Below, piece after piece: positions 1 to 6,190 of a stretch of DNA of 8,396 nucleotides. Source of the DNA: Gemmatimonadota bacterium. Lineage in GTDB: Bacteria > Gemmatimonadota > Gemmatimonadetes > Gemmatimonadales > GWC2-71-9. The stretch is from assembly GCA_025361465.1 (NCBI GenBank), contig JANYAG010000142.1, forward strand, positions 1-8,396, written 5' to 3'. The notes under the pieces are model-generated. The model was not told where the DNA came from. It did no database searches and was given only the letters and a program-made list of their open reading frames with translations. How positions within the stretch are numbered: position 1 is the first letter of the stretch; every line of letters begins with the position of its first letter. A program made the position numbers and the translations under genes.

Positions 1-1263
1 GTTGGTGAATTGACGGCCGTGGTTCGTCACCCGGGCACCCAGCATTTCATCGGGTACGAGGCGGTCGCTGTCGAGACGGACCTGCTGGGGTACGCCGTCG
101 GTGAGGGGCATGCCGAGTTGACGCTGCGCGAGAATCCGTTCTATGCCGCCGGCGGGGGGCAAGTCGGCGACATTGGCACGGTCACCGGTGATGGCTGGAT
201 GCTTGAGGTGAGTGAAGTCATCAAGAATGCTGAACCGGGCAACCGGGTGACTGGCATCCTCAAGGGCGCGTTCGCGCCGGGGCGTGTGCGAGTGCAGGTC
301 GACGAGGTCCGCCGGCGTGACATCGAGCGAAACCACTCGGCCACGCACCTGGTGCATCTCGCCCTGCGCCGAGCCCTTGGTGCACACGTGCGGCAGCAGG
401 GTTCCCTGGTCGAGCCCGGCCGGCTGCGGTTTGACTTCTCGCATCATGCGCCGATCGCACCGGGGCAGCTCGAGGAGATTGAGGGGATCGTCAATGAGAT
501 GGTCCTCGCGAACGCGGCCACCGAAACGCGCGAGTTGCCATTGGCCAAGGCGCTTGAGCTTGGTGCCATGGCGTTCTTCGCCGACAAATACGGGGAGGTC
601 GTCCGGGTAGTCCAGATCGGTGAATCGATCGAGCTCTGCGGCGGGACCCATGTGCGCAGTGCCGGTCAGATCGGACTGTTCCGCTTCGCCTCGCAGGGCG
701 GAGTGGCGGCCGGGGTGCGTCGCATCGAGGCGGTCACCGGGCGTGGTGCCTACGCCGGTGTGCGGCAGCTCGACCATCGAATTGGGGCGCTCGCTGAGTC
801 ACTCCGCGCCCAGCCCGATCAGCTCGAACGCAAGCTCGACGCGCTGGTGGCGGAGCGTGAGCGCCTGCAGGCGCGCCTTGAGGAGGCGACCAAGGGTGGC
901 GGTGGTCCCGAGGCGCGCTCGATCACGGTCGGCTCGGTCACACTGTTGGTGCAGGCGACGGTCGTGGAGGACCGTGGGCAACTCGGTGCCTTGGCAGACG
1001 AATTCCGCCAGCAGCGGAAGACCGCGTCGATCCTGGCACTGGTCAACCCGACCGTCCCATCGGCCGTGTCTTTCGCGGTCACCGACGATTTGGTGAAGTC
1101 GGGAAAGGACGCCAACGCGTTGATGAAGATGTTCACCGCACGATTCGGGGGACGCGGTGGCGGACGGCCGACGTTCGCCAGCGGCTCGGTGGGATCGGGC
1201 AATGCCGAGCAGATTGTGATCACCGAGCTTCCCGGGATGCTGCGCGAGTGGGTCGGGGGCTGA
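1..1263 (+). CDS. alaS: Alanyl-tRNA synthetase, C-terminal half (5' partial)
   Basis: Alanyl-tRNA synthetase charges tRNA-Ala with alanine in the cytoplasm. The reading frame is open from base 1, so only about 420 C-terminal residues are present. Family members are about 870-880 residues, so the catalytic aminoacylation core lies off the left edge. What remains is the editing domain and the C-terminal oligomerisation (C-Ala) domain. Counting from the edge, the editing domain begins with NPFYAAGGGQVGD (family form ...ESGGQVGD). It carries the zinc motifs HSATH (about 112-116) and CGGTH (about 213-217), which clear Ser- and Gly-tRNA-Ala. A helical stretch rich in charged residues (about 255-300) leads to the C-Ala domain with its GGRGGGRP loop. 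The stop codon TGA shares one base with the ATG of the next gene (TGATG, 1261-1265), so the two are probably translationally coupled. No frameshift or missing zinc ligand is seen. Confidence 0.97.
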   Translation, partial: VGELTAVVRHPGTQHFIGYEAVAVETDLLGYAVGEGHAELTLRENPFYAAGGGQVGDIGTVTGDGWMLEVSEVIKNAEPGNRVTGILKGAFAPGRVRVQVDEVRRRDIERNHSATHLVHLALRRALGAHVRQQGSLVEPGRLRFDFSHHAPIAPGQLEEIEGIVNEMVLANAATETRELPLAKALELGAMAFFADKYGEVVRVVQIGESIELCGGTHVRSAGQIGLFRFASQGGVAAGVRRIEAVTGRGAYAGVRQLDHRIGALAESLRAQPDQLERKLDALVAERERLQARLEEATKGGGGPEARSITVGSVTLLVQATVVEDRGQLGALADEFRQQRKTASILALVNPTVPSAVSFAVTDDLVKSGKDANALMKMFTARFGGRGGGRPTFASGSVGSGNAEQIVITELPGMLREWVGG

Positions 1264-1565
1264 TGCCGGGCCCCGAGGCCTCCGACTGGTTCGCGGCGCG
1301 CACTGCCGCTGCGCCGGAATTGCTTCGGGTCCGTGCTGAGGAGCACTTCCTCCGGACGCCGGCCGAGCTCGACGCAACACGTCTCGAAGTGGCGGGGAAT
1401 CGGGCGCTGCAGGCCGCGATCAACGCCGGACAGGACCGGGCAGCCGCGCTTGACCTGTTGGCCGCCGATGCGCTCATCACGCTGGCCTTGCTGGCGCAGG
1501 CCGAAGGCGAACCCGCCAGGCTTGGCGAGCAGGCGCGTGGATTGCGACTCCGAGCGGTCGCATGA
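1263..1565 (+). CDS. Unrecognised 100-residue protein between alaS and the PHP phosphatase gene
   Basis: I do not recognise this protein. The start is set at the ATG at 1263, which overlaps the alaS stop by one base. An in-frame GTG at 1248 would add five residues but has less support. The stop TGA overlaps the next gene's start as ATGA (1562-1565). These junctions on both sides, plus uninterrupted coding in a tightly packed run, argue for a real gene. The product is rich in Ala, Leu, Arg and Glu and predicted by eye to be almost wholly alpha-helical. Residues about 62-80 (ALDLLAADALITLALLAQA) form a hydrophobic stretch broken by two Asp residues, more like a packed or amphipathic helix than a membrane span. 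There is no signal peptide, no Cys and no catalytic motif I can name. It is probably a small cytosolic helical protein, perhaps an accessory to a neighbour. Confidence 0.75.
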   Translation: MPGPEASDWFAARTAAAPELLRVRAEEHFLRTPAELDATRLEVAGNRALQAAINAGQDRAAALDLLAADALITLALLAQAEGEPARLGEQARGLRLRAVA

Positions 1566-2317
1566 TTGACCTGCACAATCATCTCCTCCCCGGAGTGGAT
1601 GACGGCTCACGCAGCGTGACGCAGTCGGCGCGCGTGTTACGGAGCTTTGTGGCCCAGGGCATCACCGATGTCGTGTGCACGCCGCATTTGCTTGCATCCC
1701 AGGCAGAATTCGGCTGGCCGGAGCACTACGAGTCTGCCTGGAGCGCGCTGGCCGCCGAGGTGCCCGAGGGAATGACGCTGCATCGCGGGGCGGAAGTGAT
1801 GCTCGACCGCCCGGTCGGCCCACGAATCACGGAACGGAAGGTCACGCTCAACGGCTCGCGCTACCTCCTGGTGGAGTTTCAGCGGATGGTTCCCGCCGAG
1901 ATCGCCGCGCGGGCGCTGGCCGATGTCGTCCGGCACGGCTTGATTCCGCTGCTGGCGCACGCCGAGCGCTATTCGTCAAGTTCCGTCGAAAGCGTGCGAG
2001 TCTGGCGTGATGTCGGCGCGGTGATCCAGGTTGACGCCACCGTGATGACCCGGCCCAGAAGCCGTGGTGAGCTCGCCCGGGATCTCGTGCGAGAGGGGCT
2101 GGCGGACGTGCTGGCGGCTGACAACCACGGGGACGATCGTAGCGTGGCCACCGCCCTGGATTGGCTCACCGAACACGATGCTGCCGAGCAGGCGATACTC
2201 CTGCTTGATACCAACCCGCGAGCCATCCTGGAGGACAAGGCCACCTATGAAGTCGATCCGCTGGTGATCCGGCGCTCAGCATGGACATCGATCCGCCGAA
2301 TGTTGAGGGGCGAATGA
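1562..2317 (+). CDS. PHP-family tyrosine-protein phosphatase (CpsB/CapC/YwqE type)
   Basis: This 251-residue protein matches the metal-dependent PHP phosphatases CpsB, CapC and YwqE in length and motif order. In capsule and exopolysaccharide systems these dephosphorylate the tyrosine kinase that regulates chain length or export. Visible metal-site motifs are the N-terminal DLHNHLLPGVDDG (H5 and H7, then D13-D14), H42 in CTPH, E78 in GAE, H133 in LAHAERY, and D187/H189 in AADNHG (usual family form SDAH). All expected ligands are present, so it should be active, probably with Mn or Fe. The ATG at 1562 overlaps the preceding stop, and the gene ends in an ATGA overlap with gmhA, so it belongs to the same coupled run. 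No cognate BY-kinase (Wzc/CpsD) or export gene lies in the window, so its partner must be elsewhere or its substrate differs. PHP histidinol phosphatase is less likely, given the N-terminal motif and length. Confidence 0.88.
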   Translation: MIDLHNHLLPGVDDGSRSVTQSARVLRSFVAQGITDVVCTPHLLASQAEFGWPEHYESAWSALAAEVPEGMTLHRGAEVMLDRPVGPRITERKVTLNGSRYLLVEFQRMVPAEIAARALADVVRHGLIPLLAHAERYSSSSVESVRVWRDVGAVIQVDATVMTRPRSRGELARDLVREGLADVLAADNHGDDRSVATALDWLTEHDAAEQAILLLDTNPRAILEDKATYEVDPLVIRRSAWTSIRRMLRGE

Positions 2318-2892
2318 ACGACGGGGACACGATTGCCGGCGGGCTGCGCTCCCTCGCCTCGCTGGCGGCGGTGACGGCGGATCGCGCCGCCGAGCTGGGC
2401 CCGGTCGTTTCCGCCATGCGAACGTGCCTCCGGCAGGGCGGCACCCTCTTCTTCGCCGGCAACGGTGGTTCGGCGGCAGACGCCCAGCACCTTGCGACCG
2501 AATACGTCGTCAGGTATCACCCGAAACAGCCGCGGGCCCTGCGCGCGATCGCGCTGACCACCGACAGCTCTGCGCTGACGGCCGCCGCGAACGACTTTGG
2601 ATTCGAAGAGGTATTCGCCCGCCAGCTCGAAGCGCTGGCACGCCCGGGTGATGTGCTCGTGCTGCACAGCACGTCGGGGAACAGCCCGAATTGCGTTCGC
2701 GCGGCCGACCGGGCACGCACCCTTGGTGTGACCACGGTAGCACTCGTGGGCGGCCAAGGGGGCCGTCTCGCGGCCGTGGCCGACCACGTCTTCGTGGTGG
2801 CCGAGACAGAAGTGAGTCGGGTGCAGGAAATCCACCTTGCCATTCAGCATCAGATTGCCGCGATCCTGACGGCGGAGTTTGGCGGCGGATGA
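2314..2892 (+). CDS. gmhA: Sedoheptulose-7-phosphate isomerase (SIS domain), GmhA
   Basis: GmhA converts sedoheptulose 7-phosphate to D-glycero-D-manno-heptose 7-phosphate. This is the first step toward ADP- or GDP-heptose for lipopolysaccharide core, capsule or S-layer glycans. The 192-residue length matches the family. One SIS domain is seen, with GNGGSAADAQH (about 49-59), the sugar-phosphate loop STSGNSPN (119-126), and the C-terminal RVQEIHLAIQH. The active-site set H59, E63, Q171 and H179 corresponds to H61, E65, Q172 and H180 of the E. coli enzyme. The TTDSSALTAAANDFGFEEVF segment is also typical. The start chosen is the ATG at 2314, which forms ATGA with the preceding stop and has GAGGGG at 2305-2310. 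An ATG at 2281 would overlap the upstream gene by 37 nt and is less likely. The DnaA-binding paralogue DiaA is the main alternative, but the metal-site His and Gln favour GmhA. No kinase/adenylyltransferase (HldE) or HldD gene is in the window. Confidence 0.9.
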   Translation: MNDGDTIAGGLRSLASLAAVTADRAAELGPVVSAMRTCLRQGGTLFFAGNGGSAADAQHLATEYVVRYHPKQPRALRAIALTTDSSALTAAANDFGFEEVFARQLEALARPGDVLVLHSTSGNSPNCVRAADRARTLGVTTVALVGGQGGRLAAVADHVFVVAETEVSRVQEIHLAIQHQIAAILTAEFGGG

Positions 2893-3641
2893 TATCGCTC
2901 GCGGGGAAGCGGGTCCTGGTCACGGGAGGGTCGCGCGGCATTGGACGGGCGACGGCCCTCCTGTGTGCCCAGGCCGGGGCTGATGTGGCCATCACCTACC
3001 AGCGGCGGCGCGCGGACGCCGAAGCGGTGGCGCATGCCGTGCGGAGCATGGGGCGGCGCGCCTTTCTCGGCGGCGGCGATCTGGGCGAGGAAACCCGGGT
3101 GCACCAGCTCTTTGCCGAGGTGAAGGCCGCCTTTGGGGGACTCGATGGCTTCGTGCTCAATCACGGGATCTGGCCGGTGGCAGAGACAGCCTTGGCGCAG
3201 ATGGCACCTGAGCGTTGGCGCGAGACCATGCGCACCAACCTTGATGCGGTCTACTACTGCACGCGGGCCGCACTTGGGCTGATGCAGGCGGGTGGGCGCG
3301 TGGTGATGGTCTCGAGTACGGCCGGCCAGCGGGGAGAGGCGTTCCACGCCGATTATGCCGCGAGCAAGGGCGCGATCATCGCCCTCGTCAAGTCGCTGGC
3401 GGTGGAGTGCGCTCCGGGGATCACCGTGAACTGCGTGGCCCCGGGCTGGGTGGATACCGAGATGTGCGCCGACTCGTTCGCCGGGGCGGGGCGGGAAGCG
3501 ATCGCCGCCACGATACCGCTCCACCGGGTCGCCACGGCCGAGGACATCGCTGGGCCGATCGTTTTCCTCCTTTCCGATCTTGCCCGCCACATGACTGGCG
3601 AGATCCTCAACGTGAACGGCGGCAGCGTGCTCTGCGGCTGA
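2889..3641 (+). CDS. Short-chain dehydrogenase/reductase (FabG-like)
   Basis: This is a classical 250-residue SDR, an NAD(P)H-dependent cytosolic oxidoreductase. The cofactor loop is TGGSRGIG (12-19). An Arg-rich stretch after the second strand (YQRRR, 37-41) suggests NADP(H) preference. The catalytic tetrad is N117, S143, Y156 and K160, and the C-terminal MTGEILNVNGG is typical of FabG-like members. The usual NNAG motif reads LNHG (90-93), keeping the second Asn and the Gly but changing the other two positions. The substrate cannot be read from sequence. 3-oxoacyl-ACP reductase is the default family annotation, but its place directly after gmhA (ATGA overlap at 2889-2892) makes a sugar or nucleotide-sugar substrate equally possible. 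No acyl-carrier or other fatty-acid genes are nearby. The start at 2889 gives the standard N-terminus (LAGKRVLVTGG). Confidence 0.93.
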   Translation: MISLAGKRVLVTGGSRGIGRATALLCAQAGADVAITYQRRRADAEAVAHAVRSMGRRAFLGGGDLGEETRVHQLFAEVKAAFGGLDGFVLNHGIWPVAETALAQMAPERWRETMRTNLDAVYYCTRAALGLMQAGGRVVMVSSTAGQRGEAFHADYAASKGAIIALVKSLAVECAPGITVNCVAPGWVDTEMCADSFAGAGREAIAATIPLHRVATAEDIAGPIVFLLSDLARHMTGEILNVNGGSVLCG

Positions 3642-3644
3642 GCC

Positions 3645-3650
3645 AGGAGG
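3645..3650 (+). promoter_or_regulatory. Perfect Shine-Dalgarno AGGAGG ahead of the nucleotidyltransferase gene
   Basis: AGGAGG lies 4 nt past the dehydrogenase stop and is the clearest ribosome-binding site in the window; most other junctions rely on stop/start overlap. Five nucleotides downstream is ACG (3656), in frame with the nucleotidyltransferase. No ATG, GTG or TTG in that frame sits at a workable distance. The first standard start is a GTG at 3704, more than 50 nt away. The site therefore argues for initiation at or near 3656. Confidence 0.7.
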
Positions 3651-3655
3651 GACGC

Positions 3656-4840
3656 ACGACCGCTGCTGCCCCATTCCCCGAGCGCATCCTGATTCCCGAG
3701 GCGGTGGTCGGCATCCTTCGTCGGCTGGAGGAGGCCGGCCACGAAACCTGGTGCGTCGGCGGCGCCATTCGTGACGCGCTGCTCGGCGATCCACAGCAGG
3801 ACATGGACCTGGCCACCTCGGCGCGTCCCGAAGAAGTCCGGCAACTGTTCCGCCGGACGATCGCGGTGGGTATCGAACACGGGACCGTGGGAGTATTCGA
3901 CGAGCTCGGCGTGTTGCATGAGGTGACCACGTTCCGTCGCGATGTGACCACAGACGGGCGTCATGCCGAGGTCGAGTTCGGTCTCTCGCTCGAGGAAGAC
4001 CTCGCGCGTCGCGACCTGACGATCAACGCCATTGCCTACCATCCGCTCCACCGCACCTGGCGCGATCCGTTCGGCGGTCGTGATGACCTCCATCATGGCC
4101 TCGTTCGCGCGGTGGGCGATCCGGCCTCGCGATTTCGGGAGGACCGGCTCCGGATCCTGCGCGCCATTCGTTTCGCCGCCCGACTGAACTTTCGCATCGA
4201 TGCGGCGACCTGGAGTGCGGCATGCGCCCAGGCCAGTGACACCGCGAACCTATCGGCCGAGCGGGTGCGCGACGAGTGGTCGAAGAGCATCCGGACCACG
4301 CGGTCGTTGGACCGCCTCGTGGGGCAGTGGCTCGAGTCAGGCGTCGCTGCCGTCTGGCTTCCGGAGCTGCTGCCCTCGGCGTCGTGGCAGCGTTCGGGCG
4401 GGCCGGATGTGGTCCTGATCACCGCGCTCGTCTGCTCGGCATGCGGTCCGGTGATGCGCCGCTTCAGGGGTTCCAATGCCGAGATCCGCCGGGCCGAAGC
4501 GATCGATCGCGGACCGGCACGACCACAGTCCGGCGCACCGGTCGAAGTCCGTCGCTGGATGGCGGTCGTCGGCGAAGCGACGAGCGACCTCGTGACGCTC
4601 GCCACTTGGCGTGGCCTGCGCGAAGACGGGTGGATTCGCGAAGTCGCCGGGGTCACGGCACGAGGGGAAGCCACATCGCGGGGAGAACTCGCGGTCAATG
4701 GCGACGATCTCCGAACTGCCGGAGTGGCCGCAGGTCCCGCGATCGGCCGGGCGCTGGAACAACTACTCGACGCGGTGCTCGAAGAGCCGGCCCTGAACAC
4801 ACGCGAGCAGCTGCTCGCGCTCGCCCGAAGTGTGGTGTGA
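3656..4840 (+). CDS. cca: Class II tRNA nucleotidyltransferase / poly(A) polymerase family (CCA-adding enzyme type)
   Basis: The likely role is adding or repairing the 3' CCA end of tRNA without a nucleic acid template. Poly(A) polymerase I is the alternative within the family. Numbering from 3656 (394 residues), the head domain shows VGGAIRD (34-40), the metal-binding pair D49-M-D51, E89 in HEVTTF, RRDLTINA (118-125), DPFGGRDDL (137-145), and the EDxxR nucleotide-selection motif (162-166, D163 and R166). LSAERVRDE and a C-terminal NGDDL...AGPAIG segment followed by a helix complete the family pattern. No HD phosphohydrolase motif is visible in the C-terminal half. The start is uncertain: ACG at 3656 sits 5 nt after AGGAGG, CTG at 3689 is possible, and the first standard codon is GTG at 3704. 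The GTG would leave only about 17 residues before VGG and remove the usual I-P-E-A lead-in to the first helix. The gene ends in a GTGA overlap with rarA. Confidence 0.9.
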   Translation, partial: TTAAAPFPERILIPEAVVGILRRLEEAGHETWCVGGAIRDALLGDPQQDMDLATSARPEEVRQLFRRTIAVGIEHGTVGVFDELGVLHEVTTFRRDVTTDGRHAEVEFGLSLEEDLARRDLTINAIAYHPLHRTWRDPFGGRDDLHHGLVRAVGDPASRFREDRLRILRAIRFAARLNFRIDAATWSAACAQASDTANLSAERVRDEWSKSIRTTRSLDRLVGQWLESGVAAVWLPELLPSASWQRSGGPDVVLITALVCSACGPVMRRFRGSNAEIRRAEAIDRGPARPQSGAPVEVRRWMAVVGEATSDLVTLATWRGLREDGWIREVAGVTARGEATSRGELAVNGDDLRTAGVAAGPAIGRALEQLLDAVLEEPALNTREQLLALARSVV

Positions 4841-6150
4841 CCGAACTGGGACTGTTCGGCACGCCTGAGCCGTTGGCGGCCCGGCTGCGCCCGAGGACGC
4901 TCGAGGAGTTCGTCGGTCAGGAACACCTCCTGGCACCTGGAAAGCCGCTCGGCGATGCCATCCGGCGAGGCGATGTCGGCAGCACGATTCTCTGGGGTCC
5001 TCCCGGCAGCGGGAAGACGACCCTTGCGCGTTTGGTGGCGCACTACACCGATCGGCACTTCGTCGCCTTCAGCGCGGTGACCGAAGGCGTGCCGCGGGTG
5101 CGCGAGATCCTCAAGGCAGCGGAAGAACGGCGTCATCTCGGCCGCGGCACCATCTTGTTCTGCGACGAGATTCACCGCTTCAACCGCGGTCAGCAGGACG
5201 CCTTCCTGTCGGCCGTGGAACGGGGACTGATCACCCTCATCGGGGCGACCACCGAGAATCCGTCCTTTGAACTGAACAACGCGCTCCTCTCGCGTTGCCG
5301 AGTCTGGGTCCTGACGCTGTTGACGCCGGCGGATCTCCGTCGGGTGATCGACGTTGCACTCACTGATCGGGATCGCGGACTCGGCCTGGCAGAGCTGGAG
5401 ATGCCGGACGATGCTCGTGACGCACTGGCCGAAGTCGCGGACGGCGACGCACGTCGTGCCCTGACTGTCCTCGAAGCGGCCGCGCAGCAGGTCGGGGCCC
5501 ACGGCCGGATCACCCGGGACATCGCGCTCGAAGCGCTGGCGCGCCGACTCGTCGTCTTCGACAAGAACCGCGAGCAGCACTACGACATCATCTCGGCCTT
5601 GCACAAGTCGGTGCGCGGAAGTGATCCGCAGGCGACACTCTATTGGCTGGCCCGGTTGGTCGCCGGGGGCGAAGACCCGATGTACGTGGCACGGCGACTG
5701 GTGCGCATGGCCACCGAGGACATCGGGCTCGCCGATCCGCACGCGCTGGAAATTGCGATCGCCGCCCGGGACGCGTGGCACTTCCTTGGCAGTCCGGAGG
5801 GCGACCTCGCCCTCGCGGAAGCGGCGGTCTACCTCGCGACCGCACCCAAGTCGAACCGGATCTATCTGGCGTGGCAGGCGGCGCAGGATGCCGTGGCCAC
5901 CACCCCGTCCGCCGTGGTCCCGCGGCACATCCGTAACGCTCCAACCGACCTGATGAAGGAGCTGGGGTACGGGTCGGGCTACCGCTACGCCCATGAAGTT
6001 CCGGCGGGCTATCTCAGGCAGGACTACCTGCCGGAAGCGCTGCTGGGCGCACGCTTCTACGAGCCGGGAGTGTTCGGCCACGAGCGCCGAATCGCCGAGC
6101 GACTCAAGTGGTGGAGCGAACAGGGAGGTGAAGGAGGCCCGGCCGCGTGA
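4837..6150 (+). CDS. rarA: Replication-associated recombination protein A (RarA/MgsA AAA+ ATPase)
   Basis: RarA is a clamp-loader-like AAA+ ATPase that acts at stalled or gapped replication forks with SSB. The 437-residue length fits the family. Motifs in order are LAARLRPRTLEEFVGQEHLL (13-32), Walker A GPPGSGKTT (54-62), Walker B ILFCDEIHRF (106-115), the sensor-1/arginine-finger block GATTENPSF...LLSR (136-153), and sensor 2 GDARRAL (203-209). The C-terminal tetramerisation region carries the diagnostic KSVRGSDPQATLYWLARL (257-274) and RMATEDIGLADP (290-301). The start is GTG at 4837, forming GTGA with the upstream stop. This gives MTELGLFG, which matches the usual short N-terminus before the AAA+ core. 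The frame stays open upstream for several hundred bases, but that part only shadows the nucleotidyltransferase gene. All ATPase residues are intact. Confidence 0.96.
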   Translation: MTELGLFGTPEPLAARLRPRTLEEFVGQEHLLAPGKPLGDAIRRGDVGSTILWGPPGSGKTTLARLVAHYTDRHFVAFSAVTEGVPRVREILKAAEERRHLGRGTILFCDEIHRFNRGQQDAFLSAVERGLITLIGATTENPSFELNNALLSRCRVWVLTLLTPADLRRVIDVALTDRDRGLGLAELEMPDDARDALAEVADGDARRALTVLEAAAQQVGAHGRITRDIALEALARRLVVFDKNREQHYDIISALHKSVRGSDPQATLYWLARLVAGGEDPMYVARRLVRMATEDIGLADPHALEIAIAARDAWHFLGSPEGDLALAEAAVYLATAPKSNRIYLAWQAAQDAVATTPSAVVPRHIRNAPTDLMKELGYGSGYRYAHEVPAGYLRQDYLPEALLGARFYEPGVFGHERRIAERLKWWSEQGGEGGPAA

Positions 6151-6168
6151 GCGCCCGAGTGACCGGGC

Positions 6169-6174
6169 TATCTT
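6169..6174 (+). promoter_or_regulatory. Candidate -10 element (TATCTT) ahead of hflX
   Basis: TATCTT sits inside the 40-nt gap between rarA and hflX, the longest non-coding gap in the plus-strand run, and ends 16 nt before the proposed hflX ATG. A transcript from here would have a very short 5' leader. I see no convincing -35 hexamer at the usual distance, since the bases there fall in the end of rarA. The call rests only on position and partial resemblance to TATAAT. Confidence 0.25.
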
Positions 6175-6190
6175 CCGGCGTCCTCAAGGG

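Noticed and set aside
3407..3655. In-frame upstream extension of the nucleotidyltransferase gene to a GTG at 3407
   Set aside because: This stretch overlaps the SDR C-terminus, including its conserved tail, and its translation is Arg-rich without similarity to the family N-terminus.
2850..3794. Minus-strand open frame of about 314 codons opposite the dehydrogenase
   Set aside because: It lies over a well-supported SDR, its translation is low-complexity and His/Arg/Pro-rich, and it has no family motif.
4276..4836. Upstream extension of rarA
   Set aside because: It lies inside the nucleotidyltransferase gene. RarA proteins begin just before the LAARLRPxTLxE segment, which fits the GTG at 4837.
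4093..6081. Long open frame on the minus strand (about 660 codons) opposite the CCA-enzyme gene and rarA
   Set aside because: The opposite strand encodes two clear, motif-complete enzymes. The antisense translation is rich in Arg, Pro and Ser with no recognisable motif, as expected for shadow frames in high-G+C DNA.
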